NCBI RefSeq assembly: GCF_012955605.1
Contig: NZ_CP052135.1
Span: forward strand, 1,833,469-1,897,468
DNA from: Bacillus fonticola
GTDB lineage: Bacteria; Bacillota; Bacilli; Bacillales; JC228
Length of the DNA stretch: 64,000 nt
Direction: 5' to 3'
The translations under genes were made by a program, and so were the position numbers. The notes under the pieces were generated by a model. It did not search any database and was not told the origin of the DNA. It saw only the letters and a list, made by a program, of their open reading frames with translations. Below are positions 62,772 through 64,000 of this stretch, piece after piece (within the stretch, counting starts at the first letter, position 1; each line of letters begins with the position of its first letter).

Positions 62772-63533
62772 CTATCCCATTTTCTCCTTCATCATATCCA
62801 AAATCTTTTTCTCCAGTCTCGACACTTGCACTTGAGAGATACCAAGACGATTAGCGACCTCGGTTTGGGTTTGGTCTTTAAAGTATCGCAAGTACACGAT
62901 AAGTCGTTCTCGCTCATCAAGCTCACGAATCGCTTGTTTTAAAGCAATTTGATCAAACCATTTACCGTCCTCTTCATCAGCAATTTGATCGAGAAGTGTG
63001 ATAGGATCACCGTCGTTTTCATACACTGTTTCATGAATACTTGATGGTGCGCGAGACGCTTCTTGGGCAAGGAGAATTTCCTCTGATGAAATATCTAGGA
63101 ACTCACTCAACTCATGTAACGTCGGTGTTCTTCCTAGGTCTTTCGTCAGCTCATCCTTAGCTCTGCGCACCCGGTTGGCCATCTCCTTGAGAGAGCGGCT
63201 TACTTTCACTGTACCATCATCACGAATAAAGCGTTGGATCTCTCCAATGATCATGGGCACAGCATAAGTTGAAAATTTCACATCATAGCTTAAGTCAAAC
63301 TTATCTACAGACTTCAACAAACCAATACAACCAATTTGAAATAAGTCATCAGGTTCGTACCCTCGATTTAAGAAGCGTTGAACAACAGACCACACTAACC
63401 GCATGTTTTGTTCAACGATTTGGTCTCGTGCTTGTTGATCGCCCTGTTGACTGCGTTCAATTAGCTCCTTGACTTCAGTGTCTTTGCCGTATATTTTTTT
63501 CTTTTGTTGTGTCACTTCGACTTCCATGGGCAA
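62772..63533 (-). CDS. sigF: RNA polymerase sigma factor SigF
   Basis: First compartment-specific (forespore) sigma factor of sporulation. The 253-residue product has region 2 (LIERSQQGDQQARDQIVEQN, DDLFQIGCIGLLKSVDKFD, STYAVPMIIGEIQRFIRDDG), region 3 (RTPTLHELSEFLDIS) and region 4 HTH (TQTEVANRLGISQVQVSRLE). It is held inactive by SpoIIAB, encoded 7 nt upstream. Length and motif order are standard. Confidence 0.97.
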   Translation of the reverse strand: MPMEVEVTQQKKKIYGKDTEVKELIERSQQGDQQARDQIVEQNMRLVWSVVQRFLNRGYEPDDLFQIGCIGLLKSVDKFDLSYDVKFSTYAVPMIIGEIQRFIRDDGTVKVSRSLKEMANRVRRAKDELTKDLGRTPTLHELSEFLDISSEEILLAQEASRAPSSIHETVYENDGDPITLLDQIADEEDGKWFDQIALKQAIRELDERERLIVYLRYFKDQTQTEVANRLGISQVQVSRLEKKILDMMKEKMG

Positions 63534-63540
63534 GACTCCC

Positions 63541-63981
63541 TTACTTCATCAACGCATTTTGTTTTTTGACCTGTTTTCGCAAATGAATAGTCGTCCCTAC
63601 ACCCGGAGTGGACGTCACGTCAATCGCGTCCATGAAATTCTCCATAATCGTAAAGCCCATTCCTGAACGCTCTAATTCCGGCTTGGTCGTAAACAATGGT
63701 TGTCTTGCCTCTTCGATGTCATCTATCCCCATGCCTTCATCGCGAATGGTGAGGTCAATCGCGCCACCTTCTGCTACACAAGAAATGTATACAAATCCAT
63801 CTCCCGTATTGTGGTAACCGTGAATAATTGCGTTCGTAACCGCTTCACTCACGACTGTTTTTAATTCTGTAAGTTCATCCATTGTCGGATCTAATTGGGC
63901 AACAAAGCTAGCCACAGTGACCCGAGCGAACGACTCATTTTCACTTCTTGCTGAAAATTGTATATGCATTTCATTTTTCAT
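63541..63981 (-). CDS. spoIIAB: Anti-sigma-F factor SpoIIAB
   Basis: A 146-residue GHKL-type serine kinase and anti-sigma factor that binds SigF and phosphorylates SpoIIAA. The ATP-binding Bergerat boxes are visible: [16 protein letters not shown] (N box), [16 protein letters not shown] (G1) and [15 protein letters not shown] (G2). Its ATG follows the spoIIAA stop directly (TAAATG). Confidence 0.97.
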   Translation of the reverse strand: MKNEMHIQFSARSENESFARVTVASFVAQLDPTMDELTELKTVVSEAVTNAIIHGYHNTGDGFVYISCVAEGGAIDLTIRDEGMGIDDIEEARQPLFTTKPELERSGMGFTIMENFMDAIDVTSTPGVGTTIHLRKQVKKQNALMK

Positions 63982-64000
63982 TTACGCCACCCCCAGCCGT
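63982..64000 (-). CDS. spoIIAA: 3' end of spoIIAA (anti-sigma-F antagonist)
   Basis: Only the last five codons (RLGVA) and the TAA stop lie in the window. Identity follows from the invariant spoIIAA-spoIIAB-sigF order and the LGVA-type ending; the sequence alone would not prove it. Confidence 0.7.

Overview
The window comes from the chromosome of a Gram-positive, endospore-forming member of the Bacillaceae. It carries spoIVA, the spoVA genes, sigF-spoIIAB, spmA/spmB, dacB, sleB-ypeB and prsW, strong GGAGG-type ribosome sites with many GTG/TTG starts, menaquinone genes (menG, hepS/hepT), bacillithiol chemistry (ypdA) and the resABCDE cytochrome c system. Gene order follows, in inverted orientation, the Bacillus subtilis segment from ypiA to spoIIA. 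Almost everything is on the minus strand; the plus-strand exceptions are ypzI, an asparaginase gene, a ferredoxin gene and ypuF. The species cannot be fixed from the sequence. No rRNA or tRNA gene, insertion sequence, prophage or CRISPR array was seen.

Layout: 1-9.0 kb holds a TPR gene, a degenerate amidohydrolase-like gene and an aromatic amino acid cluster (tyrA, hisC, aroH, aroB, aroC) with cheR and ndk upstream. The trpEDCFBA block that sits between aroH and hisC in B. subtilis is absent, as is aroE. 9.2-13.4 kb holds hepT-menG-hepS, mtrB-folE and the HU gene. 13.5-14.7 kb is gene-free and made of repeats: 2.7 copies of a 125-bp structured unit, then 30 head-to-tail 20-bp units. 14.8-30.6 kb is a sporulation, lipid, translation and GTPase block (spoIVA, yphF, yphE, gpsA, der, the YIEGIA genes, ypzI, fni, an S1-domain gene, cmk-plsC, motI, sleB-ypeB, prsW). 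30.9-40.8 kb has a nested palindromic repeat, then the asparaginase gene, ypdA, gudB, mecB, a phosphoesterase gene, recQ and fer. 41-44.6 kb has sigX-rsiX and a cobalamin-riboswitch-controlled lipoprotein plus ECF S-component pair. 44.7-54.1 kb holds resEDCBA, rluB and spmB-spmA-dacB. 54.4-64 kb holds ypuI, scpBA, ypuF, ribT (without the rib operon), lysA, a shortened spoVA operon and sigF-spoIIAB, with the last codons of spoIIAA at the right edge.

Most genes work in cohesive modules: chorismate to prephenate and histidinol-phosphate/tyrosine metabolism; heptaprenyl side chain plus the last menaquinone methylation; haem attachment to cytochrome c under ResDE control; sporulation maturation, cortex hydrolysis and DPA handling. 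Compared with the B. subtilis template, four blocks have been cut out cleanly (trp, aroE, rib, spoVAC-AD-AEb), while the related regulator or orphan gene (mtrB, ribT) remains.

The most unusual material is non-coding. There are at least six families of repeated or palindromic elements, and one of them appears to lie in frame inside a protein gene. The best candidate for a little-described system is the riboswitch-controlled DUF4430 lipoprotein/ECF pair at 43.3-44.6 kb, a probable vitamin B12 capture and uptake unit.
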